From NCBI GenBank assembly GCA_964023275.1, contig OZ029914.1, forward strand, positions 35,948,424-36,012,423: DNA of 64,000 bases, read 5' to 3'. Positions within the stretch are counted from its first letter, which is position 1; each line of letters opens with the position of its first letter. The translations under genes were made by a program, and so were the position numbers. The DNA is from Norana najaformis (taxonomy: Eukaryota > Annelida > Clitellata > Crassiclitellata > Hormogastridae). Below the pieces are notes generated by a model. It was not told where the DNA came from. It saw only the letters and a program-made list of their open reading frames with translations, and searched no databases. Of the stretch, positions 33,591-45,024 are shown in pieces.

Positions 33591-34990
33591 CCTAAGGAAG
33601 CATAAGGTGAAAGCCCATTGTTATGAAAGAATAACAATGCACATGTTCAGTCAACGGTAAATATAGATGCTTGTGAGACGCCTTGCTAATAATAAGCTGA
33701 CGGCTGTTGACGCTTCTTACTATAATTGGTCGAATGTTGTACTGGTGGTCACAACTTTTTCTTTTAGTGACAACTGTTGCTTTGAAATGGCTGACCTTAG
33801 AATAATTGAACTACTCTAGGAGACAGCGTGCATAGATCATCATTAAGAACTACATTACTGAGCTGCTGCCGGAATATGTAAATGACTGATCACGAAGCCT
33901 AGGTAGTTCCGTAGGAAAGACATGAATCAAGTTCAGTTATATGCCGTGTAGAGCAACATGTTATATAACAAACAGTGAAGCTGAATGATAGAGGCTGAAT
34001 GATCGATTGAGAAAAGCACTAGAATTAACAAATGACCAAAAATTATGGAGATCACTTGTTCGTACACATCGCCGCCAAATGGCTGGCGTCAGGAGGTGAT
34101 GATGATATTTGTTGTCATCGTCGTCGTTGTTGTTGTTGTTATTATTATTATTATTATTATTTTATCCGTGGTACATGTAATTCATCAGAAGCCAAAAATT
34201 AGCAAAGGAGCAAAAATTCATCAGTTCTCGACGAGAATCTTATTCTTATTTTTGTCTTCTTTACGCCCCGAGGTACATACGATCCCTCAAGGTTGAAAAA
34301 ATTATATTATTATTATTATTATTAATACTACTACTACTAGTACTACCACGACTACTGCTACTGCTACTACTACTCTTATTATTAATATTATCATCATCAT
34401 CGTCGTCGTCATTATTATCACCTTTGAGCGGCCTCTTGCTGAGATGGTCGATGTCTAGGGAAACCTTGATCAAGTGCTCAAGTGCTGCTAAACGTGCATG
34501 TGTTAACATTTCAAATGAAATAACATAAATGTATTATTAATATAGTTTAACCGTATAAGGGTCACATAAATGTTTTTCTTATGGAATCTCGGATTCGCAG
34601 ATGACCAGAACCTTATTTCAGTGGACAAACACAAAGAAGCTGTCGTTCTTTAAACGATACACAGAGACTGGGCCTGGAATTGTTGAGTCTGTATTAAGGA
34701 GACACAATCAACCGTCTGTTAGTTAATTTAATCTAATAAGGTCTTTTTTCTAATCGGATCATGCCAATTTACTAGTGCAAGAGGTTCTAATAGGTTTTCA
34801 TTACTGCCTGAAAATGCAGCAAACCGAAGGATAAGCGGTTGATTTTGTCGAATTCCGAAAGCCGAGAAAGAAACATGTGGTGGAAAACGAGTATCTGTTC
34901 AGCGTCTGATCTGCGCTCCTAAGACACTTAGACGAGGAAATGGAATCGTCAGAGTTTTAGAAATATCACCAACTCATGGGTAAAGAATCC
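33591..34990. other. Intergenic stretch with trinucleotide runs
   Basis: GTT/ATT runs at about 34120-34162 and ATT, ACT, ATC and GTC runs at 34296-34420 are visible. No gene is supported. Confidence 0.5.
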
Positions 34991-34992
34991 TG

Positions 34993-35184
34993 AAATTTAT
35001 CTTTCCAATGTACTAATGTAAATTTATCTTTCCAATGTACTAATGTAAATTTATCTTTCCAATGTACTAATATAATTTAACTTTCCAATGTACTAATGTA
35101 AATTTATCCTTCCAATGTACTAATGTAAATTTATCTTTCCAATGTACTAATGTAAATTTATCTTTCCAATGTACTAATGTAAAG
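34993..35184. repeat. 27-bp tandem repeat, about seven units
   Basis: The unit AAATTTATCTTTCCAATGTA plus CTAATGT is repeated about seven times with very few changes (one unit reads TATAATTTAAC, another has TCCTTCC). High identity between units implies recent expansion. The array ends directly at repeat E copy 2. Confidence 0.92.
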
Positions 35185-35187
35185 TCT

Positions 35188-35285
35188 TTTAAATGTGCTA
35201 GGATGTTAAACACCAAGAGCATTGTAAAATCTGTCCGGAGAGAATAAAAAAGGATCTGAATCGATTAAAATAAAATCGCACTGAT
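35188..35285. repeat. Repeat E, copy 2
   Basis: AAATGTGCTAGGATGTTAAA, then AAAATCTGTCCG and GAGAATAAAAAAGGATCTGA, match the repeat at 33505-33590. Confidence 0.55.
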
Positions 35286-35974
35286 GTTCAGATGATAATA
35301 TACAACATTCTTAATGTTGTCCATTCACTAAGAAAAATGAGTAAAACAAATTTTGCATCCCTGTAATAGACCTAGTGCTATTATCTATCTAGGCCTGTGT
35401 ACTTACAATCGAAAATAAATCAGAGTTAATCTTATTCTCATCTGCCTGCCTAATTGCTAGCACAACTAATCTGTCTTTTGATTGATATTCCACTGCTGTT
35501 TGGGTGTCAATCCCAGTGAAAATGATGATGTAATTACTTTTCCAGCCGCTAGATGGCTTTTCGGATGGCCCATTTGACTGGACTGTTTCCTAATTAGATT
35601 CCACGCGACGCCAGATGGCCAACAAATACGTTGTTTTCCACTGGAAATCTGCGCATCCTGTTCTCAATTAGTCCAACTTGTACTTCTGTTTTAATAGAGG
35701 AAGGAATCAGTCGCTGTTTCACTCCTTAGCTAGCTGGTCTCAGTAATATCCTGTGGAACATCAACAATGGCAGGTAAACATGTTAAGCAGCAGCTGTGAC
35801 AGACATACACGCACAAACATGCACACATAGACACATAGACAAATACACAGACAGACAGACAAACACAGGTAGGTGAGGACAACAGAGACAGACCAACATA
35901 CAGTCCAGACGACTTCACCTTACCTACTGCGCTTACTCTGTTCGAATCTGTTATCTAAGCGTAATCTGTGATAA
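35286..35974. other. Intergenic stretch, no gene seen
   Basis: An ACAC/AGAC-rich stretch near 35805-35875; otherwise nothing recognised. Confidence 0.4.
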
Positions 35975-36165
35975 AAACTTTGCTTATCTAATTGTAATCG
36001 TAATCGTAAGCTCGAGATTCTACAGCGCCCAACGAATGCCAAGTCGCGGGAACCGGCTTATTTACAGGCGCTCAATCATATTAAAATCGTTAGGAAGGAA
36101 GGATTCGGTTCCAGGTTGAGATCCATGAGTCGGCCAGACAGACAGTCAGACGGCTACGGCGGATG
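35975..36165 (-). repeat. Repeat C, minus orientation
   Basis: Begins with the reversed tail AATCGTAATCGTAAGC, then CAGCGCCCAACGA, AAGTCGCGGGAACCGGCTTA, CAGGCGCTCAATCA, GGTTCCAGGTTGAGATCC and CAGACAGTCAGACGG, which is the reverse of the plus copies at 14.3 and 63.6 kb. Confidence 0.7.
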
Positions 36166-36184
36166 GCGTTTCAAATTGGAGCGG

Positions 36185-36185
<1 letters not shown>

Positions 36186-36215
<30 letters not shown>

Positions 36216-36222
36216 TATATAA
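36186..36222. repeat. TA microsatellite
   Basis: ATATATAT run with a single G interruption. Confidence 0.9.
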
Positions 36223-36629
36223 GGGGAAGAGGAAGAATCAGGATAGGAATACCCAATTTCAGCGCATTCCTGACCTCCGAATTTGCCACCTGCTTGTCTA
36301 TTAGACCCAGTGGTTGATAACTTGGTGTGATAAGGCAGCCAGTTGGCTTTGAATGCTCAAGTTCATGTCTACCCAACAAGTCTTAAGAGTTGCTAAAACG
36401 TTCATTTACTTAACGCCAACGAATGATGCCAGTTGTTAAATGCTTCAAGCGCTGATGTTAAGCTTTGTAGAAGAAGAGGACCAGTCCTTTAAACTAGCCT
36501 TAAAGGGTTTGAATTGTTAGCTAGTTGATTTTTCTAATAGCTACTTAATTTTTCGACATTTGACCAGTGCTCTCTCACGCCTTTTGATCTTCCAACTGAC
36601 AGTGAAACAAGTGGAGCTGAAATCTTGAA

Positions 36630-36720
36630 ATAAATTTCTGCCCTGGGGTATTTAAACCCCCGACCTTTTAATTAACAGTCCAGCACACTAACCACTACAC
36701 CATTAGACTATCGCGCACCC
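36630..36720 (-). repeat. tRNA-like SINE head or tRNA pseudogene (Asn-like)
   Basis: On the minus strand: a D-arm/A-box-like segment TCTAATGGTGTAGTGGTTAG, an anticodon-loop-like CTGTTAA that would carry GTT (Asn), and a T-arm/B-box-like GGGGGTTTAAATACCCC. The acceptor stem does not pair cleanly and the anticodon stem is poor, so a SINE head or pseudogene is more likely than an active tRNA. Confidence 0.5.
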
Positions 36721-36725
36721 TTAAG

Positions 36726-39475
36726 CTTTAAATAAATGTACTAAATATTAGTGCACAGTCGCCACTTAAACTGCTTTTTTTCAAAATAGGTTGCATTTAC
36801 CGTGCCTCTGATTCAAATTATTTTTGATGTCTGGCACGTTAATCTCTTAATATTCATTCACTCATTAATATTTTCATTCCCAACGTTGACTTTTCGCCAA
36901 AATAAAGTGACTTTAAATTATTCAGAACGCCTAAGTTGTGATTTTGTCAACAATTGTTATTATCAAAATACCTAGTTACTACCACACAGCTGCGATGTTT
37001 GGTAATTTCTGAAGTGAGAACGTAAGATGTCTTGCTTTTTCAGACTTTGTAAATGATCGCTAAATCTAGAGGCCTTTTAAAATGCTCTTCAGATCTGTGG
37101 ATCCTCTTAGATTTTCCAGATAGGCCTACTCATTTTCCAGTCACCTAGGTTTATATCCGTTCTTCCGCATATACATCATATTCTCTTCCAAACTATGAAA
37201 ATGTTTTAGCCTAGTCTAAGCTGCACTAATCATTTGGAACAAACTCTCTGAAGCCATTCATTCACCAATAGTAAACTAGATTGTATTCCCTCTTCCTAAA
37301 TTTAAACCGGATTGCATTCCCTCTTTCCATATTCCTAAGATAGTTTTCCTCACGACGTCAGGCTGAACTTGTGAAGCAATCGTATACTGAGCTCTTTCAT
37401 TTGCAATTCTGCAAACATTCACTGCAGACATTGCAAACAAGCTCTGCACAGTATACTGCCTGTTTTTCGCTTGATCGATTTAAAAATCAATGAAGCTCTG
37501 AAACTAAAACTGCAGCATATCCGTTGGGGGCTTGATTTGATTAAACGACGCTGAATAATAAGCTGATTTCCCTGACGCAGCATCTGTGGGTCTTTGAGAA
37601 ATTGCGAGATCCTGCATTAAGTTATCCGATCCTTAAGAATAGGTTTAATTAGATCCCGGTGCAGACGTCGTGGCAATTCCATGTCATTGGATGTTCAAGC
37701 AGTGTTTTAGATGTGCCTAATAAGACACTTTTGTCTTATGTCATTCTTTAGCAAGGATTTTTCCGGTCAGCTTTCCTAAGTAAGAATGAAGTAGGCGACT
37801 GAACTGTTTGACGCGTTCGACCAATACGCCACCAAGATGTCGCACCAAGCTGAATTTAGCTGAGTTCTCATAGCCTTGCTCCATTGTAGTGATTGATCTC
37901 ATCTTGATTATGCATGTGGTTCAGCTGATGGGCATATGGCTCATCTTGATTATGCAACTGATGGGTTCATCCCACCATGGCTGTTAACAAATTCGTTACT
38001 TACTTGTTACTTGCTCTTTTACATGGAACCTTTCGCCATTGTAGTGGTTGATTGTAGCTGATTGAAAAAGAGTTCATGTGATACCAAGCATACGATGGCA
38101 GTCTTTGGAATAGGTTTCATAATGATGGATTTTCTCGTTTATGGTAAAATAATTTTGAAGAAATAAGGGAAGAAGCATGAGGCGACATCACAACAGGAAA
38201 ACCAACAAATGTAGACGATAGAGGTTTTGGATTTTAAGGTAGCAGCTATGATGGAATACAATGCTGGAGTGACCCCGTGGAGCTACAACTTTGAGAACTT
38301 GCAAAACTCGGTTCTTGTAAAATGAAGAGTCTTGATAAAAAGTTTTATAACGAACGCTCCAAATTAGTAATTCGGTTTAAAAAACGCATAATGCGTTACA
38401 CAAAAATGATGAGCTAGAACATCTATTTTGGTTTCAGAAATGACATGGTTATCCCGCATCAGTTCTATAACGAGCGTTTAATTCAGATCATTTGCACATT
38501 CGTTGAATTTCCGATGAAGTGGGTCACGTCCCTGATATTTTCCTCGCCATCCTGGTTCCATGTGCTGTGTCAAGATAAAAGATGACATACCCTGACATTC
38601 CCTAACGATGTTGACAGTGTCCATCATTTGTCTGAGCTCTTTGCTTTAATTGAGCGCACGTTGATAAACGAATTCTCTCGATTTAGCTTTACGGTGGCTC
38701 CACAACGTTTAAGCTGACGAATCGAACTGGTAATGAGCAATAATAATTTTGTGCTGTGTGTAGAAAAACTGAAATAAATTTGCGTAATGACCATTAAGAC
38801 AGTGAGAGAGGAATAATTAACTCTAGATGATTAGGTTGACAGTATTTTGAAAGGTACCTAAAAGGCGCTATAGAAATGCTCACATGCAAATACTGTTTAT
38901 ATGACGGGACTCTTCAGTGACCACGTGCCGACAACGTTCTTCGCTCCTCACTCCGTGACTAAAGTGTGATCTTCTGCGAAAGAAATGGTTCGAATTACTG
39001 AATTATTGTTCTTATGGTAGAGTTCCGGAGAAGCAGATGGCGTTCCCACGCTCGACAGCCACTGAGAGTCTTTGGAGCAGGTAGCTGGTCTCCAATGGAT
39101 TGTGGGTTGCCATGGTTAACCTCCGTCCTAACTCTGACACAAAATCCAATCCTTCCTTTCTCCGTGCGCCACTGGTCTCCAGTGCGACCGCCACAAAAGC
39201 ACGAGTCGTGGCTATAGTGGCTTATTTGTTTTGGCTGAGACTGCCCGGTTTGCGGCTTCACTGGTTCGATTTATGTCCCGGGAAGTAGCCTATATAAAAG
39301 TTGTGTGAGGTAACCTCAGCCAGGTGCACACCTAAGTGTGGATAAAATTACACATTATATCTGATATAATCTGTAAGAATAGGTAGATATCTCCGTTGCC
39401 CAAAAAAGTTGTGTGAGCATGATCCTGCCTCGGCGTCACAGAGCTAAAACTTATGTGAGCATCGGCACCTTTGGC
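36726..39475. other. Long gene-poor stretch
   Basis: No supported coding region in about 2.7 kb. A GGCGCTATAGAAATG end motif occurs near 38871. A GTTACTTACTTG / TGTTAACAAATTCG block near 37980-38010 resembles repeat D in reverse. Confidence 0.4.
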
Positions 39476-39902
39476 TCGTTTACAATTACAATTATAATTA
39501 CGAGAATTTCTTAAGCGCTATTCGAAAGTTAAGCACTGGTTATCACCTTATTCACGTGCGATGCAACAAGTCTGAAGATTGTCCAGTGACAAATGTTGAG
39601 AACAAAATCTGGTTGCCAGAAGACTGGAAAGAGAACTAAAAAGACAAATCAGCTGTTAAGACGGGCTGTGCTTAAGTTGAAAGAAATAGCTAGAGCGACG
39701 GCGGATTGAATATATTAGGGTAAGATTTCTTGAAAATGTGAGACTTTAGTCACTTCATAGTTTTGAATCGAAAATCTGATGGGTAGGCCTAATCGATAGA
39801 GGCCTGAGACGAAATTAGTGATGTTGGGTGACCGATAAGGGAGGTGGAGGTTCGAAGAATATAGCCCTACGAAATTCAGGTGGGGGATCGTTCAAGAGAC
39901 GA

Positions 39903-40440
39903 TTTATAAAGCGCCACTTAGGAAACAGTGGCGCTCCCGACTTGAACAAACAAAAAGGATTTCAGGCGTTTGCGAGACTGGGTAGAAGGGAGACTAAGTA
40001 ACTGAAGCCGCAGGTCAAGAGGAAGGGGGTTCCAGCTGGAAGGGCCAACAAAGGCAAAGCTCCTGGACTGAGCAGTCAGAGTGCGGTCTACCAAGAGACC
40101 ATGGGTAGCTGAGCGAAGGGAGGCATGGGCAGGCAACGAGGAAACCGGAATACAAAAAGAAGTTAAGTAGGACGGAGCAGAGCTTAGAAGGCAGTTGCGC
40201 ATAAGGATAAGAATCTTAAACTGGATGCGTTGACTCTAACAGGAAGCCAATGAAGTGAATCACGAATAAAAGTAGATATATGGGCATACTTTGTAAGACC
40301 ACCGATAAGGCGTGCAGCAGCATTAAGTATAGACTGAAGCTTGGAGGTGTTAATTGCAGAAAGTCCAATATAGGCAGCATTGCCAAAGTCAATCCTAGTG
40401 CAAATCAGGGCATGGACCGAGGTAGTAGCCAGCTAGCAAA
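39903..40440 (-). mobile_element. LINE 3' end in arm 1 (C-terminal ORF2 and 3' terminus)
   Basis: The minus-strand frame (M at 40202) reads MRNCLLSSAPSYLTSFCIPV, LRSATHGLLVDRTLTAQSRS, FAFVGPSSWNPLPLDLRL and KRLKSFLFVQ, the block that follows the RT in CR1/L2 LINEs. The upstream part (HALICTRIDFGNAAYIGLS-like, as in arm 2) has small frame breaks. The end GTGGCGCTTTATAAAT is followed directly by unrelated sequence with no repeated tail. It probably belonged to the LINE whose 5' half lies at 42638-45024. Confidence 0.85.
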
Positions 40441-40689
40441 TATTTGCAACAGTAAACTCCAGAAAAATTAATCGTCCACAAACACTTGTGAATTTATCTG
40501 TATCCTGTATGCAAGGAATGTAACTTAAAACATGCATTTTAAATAGTTCAAGAAATGTATTTTTTCTTGGGAGCATCGCAGTAGCAATGATAACAATATC
40601 CCACGAATTCCTTTTCAACTCAAACACTTGGTCACACATTCCACAACCATAAGGTATCAAAATGTAGTTATCAAAATCAGCATAAATTC

Positions 40690-41242
40690 TTAACTGAGTT
40701 CCAAAATGTTGCTTTCATTTGTAACTTGGCTGTCTACTTTGCCTAGATAAGTCTTGCATAGTTTTTGATATTGAAAACTGTATTCTATCAACACAATTAT
40801 CATCTTCAGTAAATATGTTGAACCTCTTACGTGAATTACTTCCATGACGTCTGTGTGTAACACCTGACACACCGCTTTGATATTTGTATAGCATGGTTTA
40901 TCCACAGTGCGTATTCTCAAATGGCATTTGTGAACACTAAACTCAATTTTTTTGTCACAGAATAACATTTGTCTGGCTTTTCTACATCATGGGTTCTGAA
41001 TTGCTATTGAGACTCAGTCACGTATGTTGCTTCTGTAAGGGTTATCGCCAGTGTATTCCTGCATGCACATGAAGACATTTTGTTGCAAAACTGACAAACG
41101 TAATGTTTTTCTCCAGTGTGGGTTCTTACATGGTATTCCAGATTTGTGAAATAAATTGCACACATATGGCCCTTCTGTGGGTTCTTGTATGGTGGTCCAG
41201 ATTATGCTTCTGTGCAAATGCTATGTCACGTAAATTGCACTT
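40690..41242 (-). pseudogene. Decayed zinc-finger units and conserved downstream frame, arm 1
   Basis: After the TAA of the array come one degenerate 84-bp finger unit and partial fingers. Then a frame of 92 codons (40690-40968) starts CDKKIEFSVHKCHLRIRT and has some finger-like spacing but lacks the first Cys pair. The same frame is kept in arm 2, but the arms are too similar for this to argue for selection. Confidence 0.5.
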
Positions 41243-42285
41243 TTATGGCTTTTCTTCAGTGTGGGTTCTTGTATGGTGGTCCAGAGAACGCTTATGTGCA
41301 AATGCTTTCTTACATAAATTGCATTTATATGATTTTTCTCCAGTATGGGTTCTTGCATGCAAATGAAGATTATAATGCGTTGGAAACAATTTGTTGCAAA
41401 ACTGACACACGTATCGTTTTTCTCCAGTGTGGGTTCTCACATGGTATGCCAGTGTATCCTTCCGTGCAAATGCTTTGTGACAGAGTTTGCACTGGTATGG
41501 TTTTTCTCCAGAGTGGGTTCTTGCATGCACACGAAGATTATAATGTCTTGAAAACAATTGGTTGCAAAACTGACACATGTATCGTTTTTCTCCATTATGG
41601 CTTCTCACATGGTCTACCAGTGTATCCTTCCGTGCAAATGCTTTGTGACAGAGTTTGCACTTGTTTGATTTTTCTCCAGTGTGGGTTCTTGTATGAAGTT
41701 TCAGAGTAATCTTCTGTGCAAATGCTTTGTCACATGAATTGCACTGGTATGGTTTTTCTCCCCTGTGAGTTCTTGTATGGTGATCCAGATGATCCTTCCG
41801 TGAAAATGATTTGTGACAATAAATGCAGTCATGTGGTTTTTCTCCAGAATGAGTTCTTGTATGGTATGTTAGATAAGCCTTCTGTGAAAATGATTTGTGA
41901 CAACAAACGCACTCATATGGCTTTTCTCCAGTATGGGTTCTTGTATGGTATGTTAGATGATCCTTCCGTGAAAATGATATGTGACAACAAACGCACTCAT
42001 ATGGCTTTTCTCCAGTATGGGTTCTTGTATGGCGTTCCAGATGACTCTTACGTGCGAATGCTTTGTCACATAAATTGCACCTGTATGGTTTTTCTCCAGT
42101 GTGGGTTCTTCCATGATATTGTAGACGACTATTCCATGCAAATGCTTTGTCACATAAATTGCACTTAAACGGCTTTTCTCTGGTATGGGTTCTTGTATGG
42201 TGTTCCATGGTACTCTTATGTTCAACTTCTTTGTGACATAAGTTGCACTTGTATGTTTTTCTACAGATTGGAGTTTGAAATGTCT
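41243..42285 (-). CDS. C2H2 zinc-finger array protein, arm 1 copy (about 12 tandem fingers)
   Basis: The open frame from the ATG at 42208 encodes 321 residues. It carries eleven complete C2H2 fingers (C-x2-C-x12-H-x3-H), joined by TGEKP-type linkers, mostly 28 residues (84 bp) per unit. One more finger (KCNLCHKEVEHKSTMEHHTRTH with one substituted hydrophobic position) is in frame upstream of that ATG, back to a TAG near 42284, so the true exon may start at an acceptor AG there. Helix regions vary: NSRLQY, KSHLER, KDHLTY, KITLKL, HYNLRV, KRSLDH. No KRAB, BTB, SCAN or other partner domain is visible. The array ends at a TAA that arose where the linker normally has a Tyr codon; decayed finger sequence continues downstream. 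Such arrays normally bind DNA, but a function is not shown. It lies inside a LINE. Confidence 0.8.
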
Positions 42286-42637
42286 ATTCTGTGCAATTGT
42301 TTTGTTACGAAATTTATCTTCGATTAGTTTTCAACGGCTAAAGATTCTTGAATGCATCTTCAGTGTCTGTAATCTTCTGAACTTCTATAATCATTAGTTC
42401 TTCACGTTTGACAGTTAATGCCTATTAACAGTCCCTGGGTCGGATTGCACCTACGGTACGTTGCAGAATGGCACCTAGACGAGTGAACGTCCGCAGCACG
42501 CGAGGTGACGTTCACTGACGGATAGTGTCAAAGTTACCACATGAGCTCAACGCTTACCGAAGTTCCAAAGCTGTAGTCTCTGCGTTGGAACTAATTCGTA
42601 AAGCCGGTCGACGAGAATCTCTCCTATCCGAACAGTC

Positions 42638-45024
42638 CAGGTGATTCCGAGGTCACGGACTGAGGAAGAGAAGTGGATATGAGGGAAATTAGAGGAAAGG
42701 GAACTAAAGCCAATTTTGGCAAGCTGGACACGGCCACCTAGCCAGATATGTTGAGTCTTATCAGAATTAAGACAGAGGCGGTTAGAAGATATCCAGAGAT
42801 CTAGAACAGAGGTGGCCTCAAGGATCCGCTCAACTATCAGAGTGGCTGAGGCAGCCGGGCCATGAGTAAAGGATTGAGCGTCATCAGCATATTGGTGAGA
42901 CGAAACGACCAAGGGAAGAAGTATACTGGCCAGGTCAGCAGTATATAGGATATATAGAAGCAGTGCAAGTACCGAACCCTGGGGAAGACCATAGGGAATA
43001 TGAGTTCAGGCAGAGCGAGTGGGCCCAAAAATAACAGAAAGGGAGCGATCAGAAAGAAATGAGCGCAACCAAAGAAGAGCAGAGTCAGTAAGGCCAAAGG
43101 ATTTAGACAGTCGTTCTAGGAGAACAGAATGATCAACAGTGTCGAAGGCAGCACTGACGTCATAGAGAGCAAGAAGAGTGACATGGCCATGGTCAAAGGC
43201 ATGAAAGATGTCAGCTAGAAGGCGGGTGATGAGTGATTCTGTCGAATGGAATTTCCTAAAACCAGATTGAAGGGGAGGCATGAGAGAATTAGGTTCAAGG
43301 TATTCAACCAGTTGAAGAGAGATACATGTACATCTTTCAAGGAGCTTCGAGAGGAAGGAAAGGTTAGAAATAGGACGATAGTTAGAAGGAGAGTTACAGT
43401 CCAGACCTTGGCGCTTGAGGGATGGAAAGACAACTGCCCTTCTATCTGACGCTGGAATGGAACCCTGACTCATTGACGAATTACACAATAAATGTAGAAA
43501 AGGAAGAAAGTCATCAACAAATTCCTTAATTATAAATGGAGGAAGTAGGCCAAGTTCGCATGACTTCGAAGGGGAGTCCAGTATAAGTCGACGAAGGACA
43601 TCCGGTTGAAGGGTTTCCCAGCACGAGAGGTTGGCAGTTGTGGTAGGGAAGGACGGTGGAGATGAATCCTCAGTAGATCGACGGATCGAGTCAATCTTGG
43701 ATCGCATAAAGTCCAAGTAGTCGTCTGCAGAGAACGGATGTTGAGAGTGGGAGGAGGAAGGTGAGGAACGACCTAGAACGTCAGCAAGTGATGACCAGAA
43801 GCGACGTGGGTTTCCTTTTTCTCTGTCTATCAACGACTCCCAATACAAAGTTTCTTTGGCTCGGAAAACGGAATACATATCTCGAAGGTGATGGATCCAG
43901 GTAAGGCGATCAGCAGGATCACGAATACGACGATATCGGCGCTCTAGACGTCTGGTGTTCCGACGTAAAGCGCGGCATTGGCTGTCAAGCCAAGGTCGTA
44001 GTGGTCTCGAGCGAATCCGATGTGGACGGAGAGGAAGGAGGGCATCAATGAGAGGAAGAACCGATGAGTTGAATAGGGTGAAGAGATCCTCAGTTGAGCA
44101 CTCACTTAAGGAGGAGAGATCAGCGTAGATAGAGCTACTGAGGAGACCTGCACGGAAGGCTTCTCGATCAAGATTCTTCCAGCCACGAGATGAACGAAGA
44201 GCGAAGGAAGTTTGGGAGCAGAGGAAGGGAACATTGCAGAGGATGAGACCATGGTCGGAGAGAGTAGGAGGTTCGACGAGGAGGTCAGTGATAGGACAGT
44301 CATCGCGAGAAATGACTACATCGAGCCATCCACCAAGTGTATGGGTTGGTTCTGAAACGTGTTGAGTTAAACCAAACCGAGCGAGTTGGTCTAAGAAGCG
44401 AGCAGAGTCGGGTAAGGAGGGGTTCTCAAGATGGATGTTGAGGTCTCCTGTAATGATCAGTTGGGAGTTATATGTAGAGAAGACTTCCAGGAGAGATGAG
44501 AACTCTGAGAAGAAAGCCGGAGTGAGCGGAGATGAACCAGGTCGGTAGGGGGCGAGAATGGTGAGAGGCCCTCTAGTAGTCGAACAAGAAAGGCATAGGA
44601 GTTCATAGGTGGAGAGTAAACAGGGAGGAGGAATCTTCTTGATACCGAGGAGATCACTGGAGAAGACGACGATGCCACCGTAATTTTGAGATAATGGGTC
44701 ACGTGAAGCGTCAGCAGGGCGAGGGACGTCGAAGAAAGAGTATCCTTTAGGAGTAGAGCGGCGAACTGAGACATCAGAAGCGGAGGAGTGCCAGGACTCC
44801 GTGACGACAAAAATGTCCAGGGAGACGAGGTTTGAAATCTCCATAAACTTATTGCCCAGTGAGTGAGCATTAAGCGTCCCCAGCCTCAGTCCCACGACGT
44901 TATTCTGGGTCAGCATTGGAAGGACGGAGGGTGAAGAAGCGGAGAAAGAAGACGAAAGGCCAACGTGAGAGTCCCGAGGCGTCCTAGAAGTGTGTGGCGA
45001 GGAGGAATTTGGAGAGGAAGGCAT
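42638..45024 (-). mobile_element. LINE 5' half: endonuclease plus reverse transcriptase, CR1/L2-type
   Basis: Minus-strand ORF2-like frame from the ATG at 45024. The N-terminal APE-type endonuclease has GTLNAHSLGNKFMEI, FVVTESWHSS, ITGDLNIHL (about residue 190), GWLDVVISRDD and the catalytic SDHGLI box. The reverse transcriptase has AVVFPSLKRQG, NYRPISNLSFLSKLLER (about 541-557), YDVSAAFDTVDHSVLLERL (about 619), GLPQGSVLALLLY and the catalytic YADD (about 710). The frame is open except for one TGA at 43006-43008 (codon 673), between RT motifs, possibly a decayed CGA. At VRDLGIT the LINE stops abruptly and the inverted-repeat arm begins, reading in frame for another 29 codons before a stop. 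The missing C-terminal part reappears 2.2 kb further on, at 40440-39903. Confidence 0.92.

Larger units (their letters stand above)
39903..42637 (-). repeat. Inverted-repeat arm 1: zinc-finger cassette plus LINE 3' end
   Basis: This 2.7 kb arm is the near-identical reverse complement of 48781-51854. The inner end is at 42637 (complement of GACTGTTCGGATAGGAG) and the outer end at the LINE terminus (ATTTATAAAGCGCCACTTAG). Corresponding landmarks keep the same spacing. The arm start to the zinc-finger ATG is 429 bp in both, and two downstream landmarks are 279 and 308 bp apart in both. Length differs by about 340 bp because arm 2 has four more 84-bp finger units. Confidence 0.93.

Noticed and set aside
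34993..35184. CRISPR array
   Set aside because: Units are contiguous 27-bp tandem repeats without unique spacers, in an animal genome.
36630..36720. Functional tRNA-Asn gene
   Set aside because: The acceptor and anticodon stems do not pair well on reading, and sequences of this type head SINEs in this genome. Kept only as a tRNA-like repeat.
41185..42168. Plus-strand open frames opposite the arm 1 zinc-finger array (FLQCGFLYG-type repeats)
   Set aside because: The antisense of a regular 84-bp array stays open in another frame by repetition. The matching minus-strand frames at 49250-50537 are the same shadow.
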